This document shows positions 15,793-23,647 of a stretch of DNA of 64,000 nucleotides, one piece after another. The notes under the pieces were generated by a model, which saw only the letters and a program-made list of their open reading frames with translations, ran no database searches and was not told the origin of the DNA. The DNA comes from Oscillospiraceae bacterium (GTDB taxonomy: Bacteria; Bacillota; Clostridia; Oscillospirales; Oscillospiraceae): contig SVMM01000004.1 in the NCBI GenBank assembly GCA_015067435.1, positions 62,001-126,000 of the forward strand, read 5' to 3'. A program made the position numbers and the translations under genes. Every line of letters starts with the position of its first letter. The first letter of the stretch is position 1.

Positions 15793-18117
15793 GGTTGGTT
15801 CCTCCTTTGTTTCTTCAACAGGCTGTGCCTGCATATTACGGTTTTTGCGCGGCTTGTCCCGGCGCGTGTCGCGCATGTCGAACCAATTGAGCCGCAGCGC
15901 ATTCGTGACGACGCAGAAGCTGGAAAGGCTCATTGCCGCCGCGCCGATCATGGGGTTCAGCGTCAGCCCGAAGCGGACGAACGCGCCCGCCGCCAGCGGG
16001 ATGCAGATCGCGTTGTAGAAAAACGCCCAGAACAGGTTCTCGTGGATGTTGCGCAGCGTGGCGCGGCTGAGCCGCAGCGCCGCCGGCACGTCCGAAAGCC
16101 TGCTCTGCATCAGCACCACGTCCGCCGCGTCGACGGCGACGTCCGTGCCCGCGCCGATGGCGATGCCGACGTCCGCGCGCGTCAATGCCGGCGCGTCGTT
16201 GATCCCGTCGCCGACCATGGCGACCTTGCCCTGCTTTTGCAGCTCGCGGATCACCGCCTCCTTGCCGTCGGGCAGCACGCCGGAGATCACCTCATCCACG
16301 CCCGCCTGCGCGCCGATGGCGCGGGCAGTTCGCTCGTTGTCTCCTGTTAACATAACAACGTGTATTCCCATATTCTGTAATTCTCTGATCGCCTGCGGAC
16401 TATCCTCCTTGAGGACGTCCGCCACGGCGACGACGCCCAGCAGCCTGCCGCCGCGGGTGAAGAGCAGCGGTGTATTGCCCTGCTCCGCCAGCGCTTCCGC
16501 CCCGGCGCGTACGGCGTCGGGAACCGCCGTCTGCGACGCGATGTAGCGCAGGCTGCCGCCCAGCAGAACGGTGCCGTCGTCCAGCGCCGCGCGCAGGCCG
16601 CTGCCCGGCAGCGCCTCGAAATCGCGCACCGCGCGCAGCGGGACGCCGCGCGCTTCCGCCGCGCGCAGCACGGCTTTCGCCAGCGGGTGCTCGCTTTTCG
16701 TCTCCAGCGACGCGGCGAGCGTCAGCATCTCCGCCTCGCCGACGCCCTCCGCCGGTACGAGCTTCGTCACCGTCGGCTCGCCGCGGGTGATCGTGCCGGT
16801 CTTGTCCAGCGCCACAACCGCCACCTTGCCCGTCTCCTCCAGCGAAACGGCGGTTTTGAACAGAATGCCATGCTTCGCGCCCATGCCATTGCCCACCATG
16901 ATCGCGACCGGCGTCGCCAATCCCAGCGCGCAGGGGCAGGAGATGACCAGCACCGAGATCGCCCGTGCCAGCGCGTAGCCCATGCTCTGTCCGGCGACGA
17001 GCCAGACGATGAGCGTCAGCGCCGCGACGCCGATGACCGCGGGGACGAACACGCCGGAGACGCGGTCGGCGACCTTGGCGATGGGTGCCTTCGTCGCGGC
17101 GGCGTCGCTGACCATTTTGATGATCTGTGCGAGCGTCGTGTCCTCGCCGACGCGGCTCGCACGGCATTGCAGATAGCCGGACTGGTTCACGGTCGCCGCC
17201 GAGACCGCGTCGCCCGCCGCCTTGTCCACGGGGATGCTCTCGCCGGTCAGCGCCGCTTCGTTGACGGCGCTGTGCCCCTCCACGACCACGCCGTCCACGG
17301 GGATGCTCTCGCCGGGGCGCACGACAAAGACGTCGCCGATGCGCACCTGCTCGACGGGGACCTCCGTCTCCGCGCCGCCGCGCAGCAACACCGCCGTCTT
17401 CGGCGCGAGCCGCATCAGGCCTCGGAGCGCGTCGGTGGTCCTGCCCTTGGAGCGCGCTTCGAGCAGCTTGCCCACGGTGATAAGCGTGAGGATCATCGCC
17501 GCGGACTCGAAATAGAGGTTCATGTGGTACGCCATCGCCGCCTCCGCGTCGCCGTCGGCAACCGCGCGCGTCATGGCGAAAAGCACCCACACGCTCCACG
17601 CGAACGACACGCCGCTCCCCATCGCGACCAGCGTATCCATGTTCGGCGCGCCGTGCAGGACGCTTCGCACGCCGCTGACGAAGAATTTCTTGTTGACCAG
17701 CATCACCGCCGCCGCGAACAACATCTCCACAAGGGCGACGGCGACGTGATTGCCGTCGAAGAACGAGGGCAGCGGCCAGCCCCACATCATGTGCCCCATC
17801 GAGACGTACATCAGCGGCGCGAGCAGGCACAGCGAGGCGATCAGACGGCGGCGCAGCGCCGGCGTCTCACGGTCGGCGAGCGCGTCCTCCGCCGCGGACG
17901 GCGTGTTCTCCGCCGCCGCGCCCTTTTTTGACGCGCCGTAGCCCGCCTTCTCGACCGCCCGGACGATCTCCTCCGGCGCGGCGTCGCCCTCGACGCCCAT
18001 GGTGTTGGTCAAAAGGCTCACCGCGCAGCTCGTCACGCCCGGCACCGCGGCGACCGCCTTCTCGACGCGCGCCTGACAGGCGGCGCAGCTCATGCCCGTT
18101 ACGTTGTATTGTTCCAT
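15574..18117 (-). CDS. copA: Copper-exporting P1B-type ATPase CopA with fused C-terminal CopZ domain
   Basis: Cu(I) efflux pump of 847 residues. An N-terminal heavy-metal domain ([11 protein letters not shown]) is followed by eight hydrophobic helices, the intramembrane [10 protein letters not shown] metal site, the phosphorylation motif [11 protein letters not shown], the SEHPLAK nucleotide motif and [14 protein letters not shown]. Most CopA proteins stop soon after the last helix. This one continues through a charged linker into a second MxCxxC-type domain ([11 protein letters not shown]) that looks exactly like free CopZ. An internal ATG with a perfect ribosome binding site precedes this domain (see next entry). 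It lies 12 bp after csoR and overlaps the flavoprotein gene. Confidence 0.95.
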   Translation of the reverse strand: MEQYNVTGMSCAACQARVEKAVAAVPGVTSCAVSLLTNTMGVEGDAAPEEIVRAVEKAGYGASKKGAAAENTPSAAEDALADRETPALRRRLIASLCLLAPLMYVSMGHMMWGWPLPSFFDGNHVAVALVEMLFAAAVMLVNKKFFVSGVRSVLHGAPNMDTLVAMGSGVSFAWSVWVLFAMTRAVADGDAEAAMAYHMNLYFESAAMILTLITVGKLLEARSKGRTTDALRGLMRLAPKTAVLLRGGAETEVPVEQVRIGDVFVVRPGESIPVDGVVVEGHSAVNEAALTGESIPVDKAAGDAVSAATVNQSGYLQCRASRVGEDTTLAQIIKMVSDAAATKAPIAKVADRVSGVFVPAVIGVAALTLIVWLVAGQSMGYALARAISVLVISCPCALGLATPVAIMVGNGMGAKHGILFKTAVSLEETGKVAVVALDKTGTITRGEPTVTKLVPAEGVGEAEMLTLAASLETKSEHPLAKAVLRAAEARGVPLRAVRDFEALPGSGLRAALDDGTVLLGGSLRYIASQTAVPDAVRAGAEALAEQGNTPLLFTRGGRLLGVVAVADVLKEDSPQAIRELQNMGIHVVMLTGDNERTARAIGAQAGVDEVISGVLPDGKEAVIRELQKQGKVAMVGDGINDAPALTRADVGIAIGAGTDVAVDAADVVLMQSRLSDVPAALRLSRATLRNIHENLFWAFFYNAICIPLAAGAFVRFGLTLNPMIGAAAMSLSSFCVVTNALRLNWFDMRDTRRDKPRKNRNMQAQPVEETKEEPTMANTITLEVEGMMCEHCEARVKKALEAVEGVVSATASHTENTAVVETNGSVDADALKAAVEAQDYKVLGVRS

Positions 18118-18129
18118 CGTCGTCTCCCG

Positions 18130-18447
18130 TCATTTCATCAGCTTCTGCACCAGGTGCACCAGCTCCTCGACGCTCTGCTCGTCGCCGTCGCGGATGTCGC
18201 GCACAACGCAGGTGGAGATGTGCCGCGAGAGCACCTCCCTGTTGAACGCATTGATCGCCGCGGCGGCCGCCGCCGACTGCGTCAGCACGTCCGCGCAGTA
18301 CGCGTCGCGCTCGATCATGCCGCGGATGCCGCGGATCTGTCCCTCGATGCGGTTCAAACGGTTGATGAGCTTCCTGCGCTCGTCCTCCGCCCGCTCCGTC
18401 GTCTTTTCTCCCAGCTGTCCGCAGCAGCAGTTATTCTCTCGATCCAT
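18130..18447 (-). CDS. csoR: CsoR-type copper-sensing repressor
   Basis: A 105-residue all-helical DUF156 repressor. The ligand set is visible as Cys in DAYCADVL and His-Cys in SRHISTCVV (C-H-C). Core helix 1 is KKLINRLNRIEGQIRGIRGM-like. An unusual N-terminus, MDRENNCCCGQL, adds three adjacent cysteines. GGAGG precedes the ATG. It is first gene of the csoR-copA(copZ)-flavoprotein operon, and two CsoR-like operators lie in its promoter, so the operon should be autorepressed and induced by Cu(I). Confidence 0.92.
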   Translation of the reverse strand: MDRENNCCCGQLGEKTTERAEDERRKLINRLNRIEGQIRGIRGMIERDAYCADVLTQSAAAAAAINAFNREVLSRHISTCVVRDIRDGDEQSVEELVHLVQKLMK

Positions 18448-18458
18448 AGTCTGCCTCC

Positions 18459-18508
18459 ATACCCCGGTCGGGTATACACACTATATACCCCTATGGGGTA
18501 TTTGTCAA
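18459..18508 (-). promoter_or_regulatory. Promoter with two CsoR operators
   Basis: Minus strand TTGACA (18503-18508) and TATAGT (18480-18485), spacer 17 bp. The spacer contains the operator TACCCCTATGGGGTA (18486-18500). A second dyad, ATACCCCGGTCGGGTAT (18459-18475), covers the start of the transcript. GC-tract dyads of this kind are typical CsoR sites. Confidence 0.85.
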
Positions 18509-18526
18509 GCACTTTTTTGCTGACGC

Positions 18527-18555
18527 TTGTAAATTTCCCGCCGCTGTGCTATGCT
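18527..18555 (+). promoter_or_regulatory. Promoter of queH-plsY
   Basis: TTGTAA (18527-18532), 17-bp spacer, TATGCT (18550-18555); the queH ATG is 27 bp downstream. Confidence 0.65.
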
Positions 18556-18581
18556 TCGGGAGTAGGAAGGGGGCGGTCCCC

Positions 18582-19154
18582 ATGGAAAGCGTACTGCTGC
18601 ACTCCTGCTGCGCGCCGTGCTCGGTCTACTGCGTCGACGCGCTGCGGCAAGAGGGCATCGAACCGACGTCGCTGTGGTTCAATCCCAACATCCATCCGTA
18701 TCAGGAGTACAAGGCGCGGCGCGACACGCTGATCGGCTACGGCGAGACCGCCGGGTTCGACGTGCGCGTGCTCGAAGACTACGGCCTGCGCGACTTCGTG
18801 CGCGCGGTCGCGGGCGACATCGATCACCGCTGCGCGCACTGTTATACGATCCGCCTCGGCACGGCGGCGAAGTACGCGGCGGAGAACGGCTTTCGCGCGT
18901 TCACCTCGTCGCTGCTCATTTCGCCGTATCAGAACCACGAGCTGCTTCGCGCCACCGGCGAGGAAATGGCGCAAAAATACGGCGTCGAGTTCCTCTACCG
19001 CGACTTCCGCCCGGGCTTCCGCGAGGGGCAGGCGAAAGCGCGGGAGCTGGGGCTTTACATGCAGAAGTACTGCGGCTGCGTGTTCTCCGAGGAGGACCGC
19101 TATCAAAAGCAGATCCAAAAGGATCGGGAACGCTTCGGAGGTGCCGCGAGATGA
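18582..19154 (+). CDS. queH: Epoxyqueuosine reductase QueH
   Basis: Reduces epoxyqueuosine to queuosine in tRNA anticodons, the non-orthologous replacement of QueG. The 190-residue protein has the DUF208/QueH cysteines: HSCCAPCSVY at the N-terminus, HRCAHCYTIRL in the middle and KYCGCVFSEEDRY near the end, which bind an iron-sulfur cluster and a metal. The ATG at 18582 follows GGAAGGGGG; a longer frame from 18546 overlaps the promoter. The stop overlaps the start of plsY (ATGA). Confidence 0.94.
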   Translation: MESVLLHSCCAPCSVYCVDALRQEGIEPTSLWFNPNIHPYQEYKARRDTLIGYGETAGFDVRVLEDYGLRDFVRAVAGDIDHRCAHCYTIRLGTAAKYAAENGFRAFTSSLLISPYQNHELLRATGEEMAQKYGVEFLYRDFRPGFREGQAKARELGLYMQKYCGCVFSEEDRYQKQIQKDRERFGGAAR

Positions 19155-19792
19155 CGATTTCAGACGCGGTCAACGCCTATTCCGTCTATCCGCTCATCGC
19201 GCTGTTCGGCTACGTCCTCGGCTCGTCGAACATGGCGTACTATCTCGCGTGGATCAAGGGCGTGGACATCCTGAGCCTCGGCAGCAAGAACCCCGGCGCG
19301 TCGAACGCGCTCATCACCATCGGCTGGTGGGCGGCGGTGCTCGTATGTCTCCACGACCTCATCAAGTGCAACCTCGCGGTATGGCTCGCGCGCGTGCTGT
19401 TTCCCGACGCCGCCTGCGCCGCCGTGATCGCGGGCGCCGCCTGCATCCTCGGGCAGATGTATCCGTTTTACATGCACTTCCGCGGCGGCAAGGGCTTCGC
19501 CGCGTATCTGAGCGTCACGCTCGCGCTGGACTGGAAGTTCGCGCTGTGCCTGTACGCGGTGCTGATCGTGCTGCTGATCGTCACGAACTACGTCGTCGTG
19601 TGCACGTTCCTCACCATCGTCGCCGTGCCCATCTGGCTTGCGGCGACGGGGCGTCCGGTCGACGCGGCGTGGATGTGCGTCCCCTCGGCGTTCATCCTCT
19701 GGAAGCACCGCGAGAACATCGTGCGGCTGCGCAACGGCACGGAGATCGGCTTCCGCAGCGCCGGCCGCGGCGACCATCGGGCGAAAAAATAA
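19151..19792 (+). CDS. plsY: Glycerol-3-phosphate acyltransferase PlsY family
   Basis: Membrane enzyme transferring an acyl group from acyl phosphate to glycerol-3-phosphate. The 213 residues form about five to seven helices and contain GSSNMAYYLAW, the LGSKNPGASNAL loop and GQMYPFYMHFRGGKGFA, the three conserved cytoplasmic motifs of PlsY (Ser-x-x-x-x-Y, G-N-x-G-A-x-N, H-x-F-x-x-x-K-G). The canonical G-N-P-G-A-T-N is here K-N-P-G-A-S-N. Translationally coupled to queH. No plsX is near; a divergent PlsY-like paralogue is possible. Confidence 0.88.
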   Translation: MTISDAVNAYSVYPLIALFGYVLGSSNMAYYLAWIKGVDILSLGSKNPGASNALITIGWWAAVLVCLHDLIKCNLAVWLARVLFPDAACAAVIAGAACILGQMYPFYMHFRGGKGFAAYLSVTLALDWKFALCLYAVLIVLLIVTNYVVVCTFLTIVAVPIWLAATGRPVDAAWMCVPSAFILWKHRENIVRLRNGTEIGFRSAGRGDHRAKK

Positions 19793-19823
19793 GAGGCTGG
19801 AATGAGCCTCGTAATGAACCAGC

Positions 19824-19867
19824 GAAGCAAGCCCCGCGCCGTACGGCGCGGGGCTTGCTTCATCTTT
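19824..19867. terminator. Bidirectional terminator between plsY and ade
   Basis: GAAGCAAGCCCCGCGCC-GTAC-GGCGCGGGGCTTGCTTC, a perfect 17-bp stem, with CATCTTTTTC on the plus side. It separates two convergent genes. Confidence 0.88.
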
Positions 19868-19874
19868 TTCGGAA

Positions 19875-21605
19875 TTACACGTACTTCTGGTTGCTCACGT
19901 CGAAGACGCCGCGGGTGGTAAGGCGCAGCGTCGGGATGACCGGCAGCGCCATGAACGAGAGCGTCATGAACGGGTCGATGCCGATGCTGACGCCCAGCTC
20001 GTACGCCGCCTCCTTGGCCTCCTCCAGCTTCTCGTTGACGACGGCGAGCGGCTCCTCGCTCATGATGCCGGCGATCTCCAGTTGCAGCTCGCCCTTCGCC
20101 CGGCCCTTGTCCCACACGACGATGCCGCCGTTGAGTTCGACCACGCGGTTGACCGCCGCCGCCATGTCCTCCTCGTTCGTGCCGACGACGATGATGTTGT
20201 GGCTGTCGTGCGAGATGGACGTCGCCACCGCGCCGGAGTCGAGCCCGTAGCCCTTGATATAGCCGACGCCGATGTGGTGCGTGTTCTTGTGCCGCTCGAC
20301 CACCGCGATCTTTAGGATGTCGTTCGCGACATCGATCTTGTCGGCATAGCCCGCGTCCTCGGTGACGATCTCGCCGGGCACCATGCCCAGCACGCCGCGC
20401 GGACGCGTATCGATGAAGTCCTCCGCGGCGAGGCGGGCGACGTGGAACGTCTCGTGCGCGTGCTTGACGAGATACGGCTCGATCTCCGGCTTCGGGATCT
20501 CCGCCAGCCGCTCCCCGTCGAACATGAGCTTGCCCTTCTTGTAGACGGATAGGATGTTGAAGTCCTCAAAGTTGTCGATGACGACAAAGTCGGCGAGGAA
20601 GCCCGGCGCGACAGCGCCGCGGTTATTGAGCAGGAAGTAGCGCGCGGCGTGGTGCGAGGCGCACTTCACCGCGATGATGGGATCGACGCCGGCTTTGATC
20701 GCCTTTTTCACGATGTAGTCCATGTGCCCCAGCTCCAGCAGGTCGTTGGGGTGCTTATCGTCCGTGCAGAACATGCAGTAGGTGTAATACTGCGGCGTCA
20801 GCAGCGGCAGCAGCGCGTCGAGATTGCGCGCGGCGGTGCCCTCGCGGATCATGATGTACTGTCCGCGCTCCAGCTTCGCCAGCGCGTCCGCCATGTTCGA
20901 GCACTCGTGGTCGGAGTAGACGCCCGCGGCGATGTAGGCGTTGAGGTCCTTGCCGCCGAGGTCGGGCGCGTGGCCGTCGATCTTCTTGTGGTGTGCCTGC
21001 GCCGCGACGATCTTTTGCAGCACCTGCTCGTCCGCGCCGACGACGCCGACGAAGTTCATCATCTCGGCAAGGCCCTCGACGCGCCCGTGCTCGTAGAACG
21101 AGTCGATCGCGCGGTAGTCGAGCGACGCGCCGGACTCGTCCAGCGGCGTCGCGGGAACGCAGCTCGGCAGCATGACGCGCACGTCCACGGGCAGGCCCTC
21201 GGTCGCCTGCAAAATGTACTCGATGCCGTCCGTACCCATGACGTTGGTGATCTCGTGCGGATCGGTGATGACGGTGGTCGTGCCGTGCGGCAGCACCGCC
21301 TTGGCAAACTCCGTCGGCGAGACGAGGGAGCTTTCCAGATGAATGTGCGCGTCCACGAAGCCGGGCAGCACCAGCTTGCCGCCGACGTCGACCTCGACCT
21401 TGCCGTGATACTCCTCGCCCATACCGGCGATCAGCCCGCCCGCCACGGCGATGTCGCCATGGCTCAACTCGTTGCAGAACACGTTGACATAGGTCGCGTT
21501 CTTGAGCACGAGGTCCGCCTTCTCGCGTCCCGCGGCAACCTCCACGACGTGCAGCTTCTTGGCGAACTTGCGATTGATCTTCCCCGCGTAGCTCTCCTTT
21601 GCCAT
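19875..21605 (-). CDS. ade: Adenine deaminase
   Basis: Deaminates adenine to hypoxanthine and ammonia for purine salvage. The 576-residue amidohydrolase has the metal site PGFVDAHIHLESS near the N-terminus, the HGTTTVITDPHEI motif, the FCTDDKHPNDLL Asp-containing motif, and the ade-specific C-terminal domain (IGVGYIKGYGL, SHDSHNIIVVG). Length is normal. The ATG at 21605 is preferred: AGGAGG lies 7 nt upstream, while an alternative start 11 codons earlier has none. The upstream neighbour in the same direction is an adenine phosphoribosyltransferase, so the pair could decide between salvage to AMP and catabolism. Confidence 0.96.
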   Translation of the reverse strand: MAKESYAGKINRKFAKKLHVVEVAAGREKADLVLKNATYVNVFCNELSHGDIAVAGGLIAGMGEEYHGKVEVDVGGKLVLPGFVDAHIHLESSLVSPTEFAKAVLPHGTTTVITDPHEITNVMGTDGIEYILQATEGLPVDVRVMLPSCVPATPLDESGASLDYRAIDSFYEHGRVEGLAEMMNFVGVVGADEQVLQKIVAAQAHHKKIDGHAPDLGGKDLNAYIAAGVYSDHECSNMADALAKLERGQYIMIREGTAARNLDALLPLLTPQYYTYCMFCTDDKHPNDLLELGHMDYIVKKAIKAGVDPIIAVKCASHHAARYFLLNNRGAVAPGFLADFVVIDNFEDFNILSVYKKGKLMFDGERLAEIPKPEIEPYLVKHAHETFHVARLAAEDFIDTRPRGVLGMVPGEIVTEDAGYADKIDVANDILKIAVVERHKNTHHIGVGYIKGYGLDSGAVATSISHDSHNIIVVGTNEEDMAAAVNRVVELNGGIVVWDKGRAKGELQLEIAGIMSEEPLAVVNEKLEEAKEAAYELGVSIGIDPFMTLSFMALPVIPTLRLTTRGVFDVSNQKYV

Positions 21606-21714
21606 CACAACGCCTCCTAAAAAATTTTTAGTTTGCAAGCATTTTTATTAGAATAACGCAAAACCATAGACGATTCAAGCCAAAATTTTCAGGAAGTTTT
21701 TGGATGCAATGCAC

Positions 21715-21744
21715 AAAAAATTCGCCGCCCGCAGGGGCGGCGAA
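21715..21744 (-). terminator. Terminator of the adenine PRTase gene
   Basis: On the minus strand TTCGCCGCCC-CTGC-GGGCGGCGAA followed by TTTTTT (complement of 21715-21720). It separates the PRTase gene and its tail element from ade. Confidence 0.88.
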
Positions 21745-21769
21745 ACAGTTTTTGAACGATTGTCCCAGA

Positions 21770-21883
21770 TGTTTTCGCAGGCGAAGCATGCGAAAACACA
21801 GCCACATTTCCCGGTTGCCGCGCAAGCGGCGAGGGAAATGGCGATTGATCGCGTCAAATAAGCGCTCCGCGCTTATTTGACGC
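21770..21883 (-). repeat. Gene-tail three-hairpin element, copy A
   Basis: Three consecutive hairpins in the minus-strand transcript. Hairpin 1 (21851-21883) has GCGTCAAATAAGCGC paired with its inverse around GGA; the first arm is the last two sense codons and stop of the PRTase gene. The core (21802-21842) CGCCATTTCCCTCGCCGC..GCGGCAACCGGGAAAT is shared with copies B and C. Hairpin 3 (21770-21798) is TGTTTTCGCA / TGCGAAAACA. Confidence 0.75.
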
Positions 21884-22433
21884 TGCCGTCGGCGTTGAAA
21901 ACGGGCAGCTTTTCCAAATACTTGATGTCGCTGCGGTCGGCAGCGCCGCCCTCGGCGAGCACCGCCATGCGCCCCGCGACCGTGCCGCCCGCCTTCTCGA
22001 CCAGCGCCTCCATCGCCTTGAGCGAGCCGCCGGTGGAGATGACGTCGTCGACGATCAAAACCTTCTTGCCCTTGATGACCGCCGCGTCGTCGCTGCCGAG
22101 GTACAGCCGCTGGAGCGAGAGCGTGGTGATGGACTGGTCGTCCACGCTGATGGGGTCGGGCATGTAGACCTTGGGGCCCTTGCGCGCGATGAAATACTTG
22201 TCCGCGCCGCTCTGGCGCGCCATCTCGTGGATCAGCGGGATGCTTTTCGCCTCCGCCGTGAAGAGGTAGTCGTATTCGATCCCCTCGGCAAGCTTGAGGA
22301 GGTCGCGCGCGCACGCGACGGTCAGCTCCGCGTCGCCGAACATGATGAACGCGCCGATGTACAGCTCGTCGTTGACCTTGCAGATGGGAAGCTCGCGGGT
22401 CAGGCCCGCGACATGCATCGGGTAAGTCGCCAT
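21873..22433 (-). CDS. Adenine phosphoribosyltransferase-like protein
   Basis: Type I phosphoribosyltransferase of about 186 residues. The PRPP-binding motif KVLIVDDVISTGGSLKAMEAL is complete, with the flexible loop and the FTAEAKSIPLIHEMARQSG segment typical of Apt-related proteins. It presumably makes AMP from adenine and PRPP. Start choice: ATG at 22433 has AAAGGA 11 nt upstream; a GTG at 22475 lacks a ribosome binding site and nearly coincides with the predicted transcript start; the ATG at 22445 overlaps the AAAGGA. The 3' end is built into hairpin 1 of element copy A. A xanthine specificity cannot be excluded. Confidence 0.85.
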   Translation of the reverse strand: MATYPMHVAGLTRELPICKVNDELYIGAFIMFGDAELTVACARDLLKLAEGIEYDYLFTAEAKSIPLIHEMARQSGADKYFIARKGPKVYMPDPISVDDQSITTLSLQRLYLGSDDAAVIKGKKVLIVDDVISTGGSLKAMEALVEKAGGTVAGRMAVLAEGGAADRSDIKYLEKLPVFNADGSVK

Positions 22434-22484
22434 TTCAGAAAGCATCCTTTCAAAAACAGTATCTTGTGTTTCCACAACACTATA

Positions 22485-22512
22485 ATTATATAATGGCAGG
22501 CATAAAAGTCAA
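22485..22512 (-). promoter_or_regulatory. Promoter of the adenine PRTase gene
   Basis: Minus strand TTGACT (22507-22512) and TATAAT (22485-22490), spacer 16 bp. Confidence 0.7.
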
Positions 22513-22535
22513 GCGTTTCTCGGTCAAAATGCCGC

Positions 22536-22564
22536 TTGCAAGCGCTTTCCGGCTATGATATAAA
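22536..22564 (+). promoter_or_regulatory. Promoter of pheST
   Basis: TTGCAA (22536-22541), 17-bp spacer, TATAAA (22559-22564). Only about 35 nt of leader precede pheS, so there is no room for a T-box. Confidence 0.7.
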
Positions 22565-22606
22565 TATAGTTTAGTTGATTTTCACTTCTGCGAAGGAGAA
22601 AGGGAT

Positions 22607-23632
22607 ATGAAGCAACAACTGGAAGCCATTCGCGCGGCGGCGGTCGCGGCGATGGAAAACGCGGCAAACGCGGAGGATCTGGAGGCGCTGCGCGTCCAGT
22701 ACCTCGGCAAGAAGGGCGAGCTGACCGCTGTTTTGAAGCAGATGGGCAAGCTCACCGCCGAGGAGCGCCCCGTCATCGGGCAGCTCGCCAACGAGGTGCG
22801 CGCGAAGCTGGAGAGCGCGATCGAAGCGCGCGCCGGGGAGCTTGCCTCCCGCGCGATGGCGGCGAAGCTCGAAGCCGAGACCGTGGACGTCACGATCCCG
22901 GGCGAGACGCGCGCGCTCGGCAAGCAGCACCCGATGTATCAGGTGCTCGACGAGATCAAGGACATCTTCATCGGCCTCGGCTTCGAGGTCATTGAGGACC
23001 GCGAGATCGAGCTGGCGGAGTACAACTTCACCAAGCTGCGCGTGGAGGAGGGCCACCCCGCCCGCGAGTGGAGCGACACGTTCTACTTCACCGAGGACAG
23101 CTCCATCCTGCTGCGCACGCAGACCTCCCCCATGCAGATCCACGCCATGGAGTCCCGCCCCCTGCCGATCCGCATGATCGCGCCGGGCAGGGTCTACCGC
23201 AAGGACGAGGTGGACGCGACGCACTCCCCCATGTTCCACCAGATCGAGGGCATGGCGATCGACAAGGGCATCACGATGTCCGATCTCAAGGGCACGCTGA
23301 ACACTGTCGTCCGCTCGCTCTACGGCGAGGACACGGTCACGCGCTTCCGCCCGCACCACTTCCCGTTCACCGAGCCGAGCTGCGAGATGGACATCCAGTG
23401 CTACAAGTGCCACGGCGCGGGCTGCCCCACCTGCAAGGGCGAGGGCTGGATCGAGCTGCTCGGCGCCGGCATGATCCATCCCAAGGTGCTGGAGGGCTGC
23501 GGCATCGACTCGAACGTTTACTCCGGCTGGGCGTTCGGCTTCGGTCTGGAGCGCCTTGCGCTGGGCCAGTACAAGATCAGCGACCTGCGTCTCATCTTTG
23601 AGAACGACGTCAGGTTCCTCGAACAGTTTTAA
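22607..23632 (+). CDS. pheS: Phenylalanyl-tRNA synthetase alpha subunit
   Basis: Catalytic subunit of the (alpha-beta)2 PheRS, 341 residues. An N-terminal coiled coil is followed by class II motif 1 (HPMYQVLDEIKDIFIGLGF), motif 2 (RMIAPGRVYRKDEVDATHSPMF) and motif 3 (GWAFGFGLERLALGQYKI). A Cys cluster (CYKCHGAGCPTCKGEGW) before motif 3 is present as in many Firmicutes. AAGGAGAAAGGGAT precedes the ATG. Followed by pheT after 15 bp. Confidence 0.97.
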   Translation: MKQQLEAIRAAAVAAMENAANAEDLEALRVQYLGKKGELTAVLKQMGKLTAEERPVIGQLANEVRAKLESAIEARAGELASRAMAAKLEAETVDVTIPGETRALGKQHPMYQVLDEIKDIFIGLGFEVIEDREIELAEYNFTKLRVEEGHPAREWSDTFYFTEDSSILLRTQTSPMQIHAMESRPLPIRMIAPGRVYRKDEVDATHSPMFHQIEGMAIDKGITMSDLKGTLNTVVRSLYGEDTVTRFRPHHFPFTEPSCEMDIQCYKCHGAGCPTCKGEGWIELLGAGMIHPKVLEGCGIDSNVYSGWAFGFGLERLALGQYKISDLRLIFENDVRFLEQF

Positions 23633-23647
23633 AGGAGGCGAACCGAC

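Noticed and set aside
22565-22606. T-box leader for pheST
   Set aside because: Only about 35 nt lie between the promoter and the pheS start, too short for any T-box.
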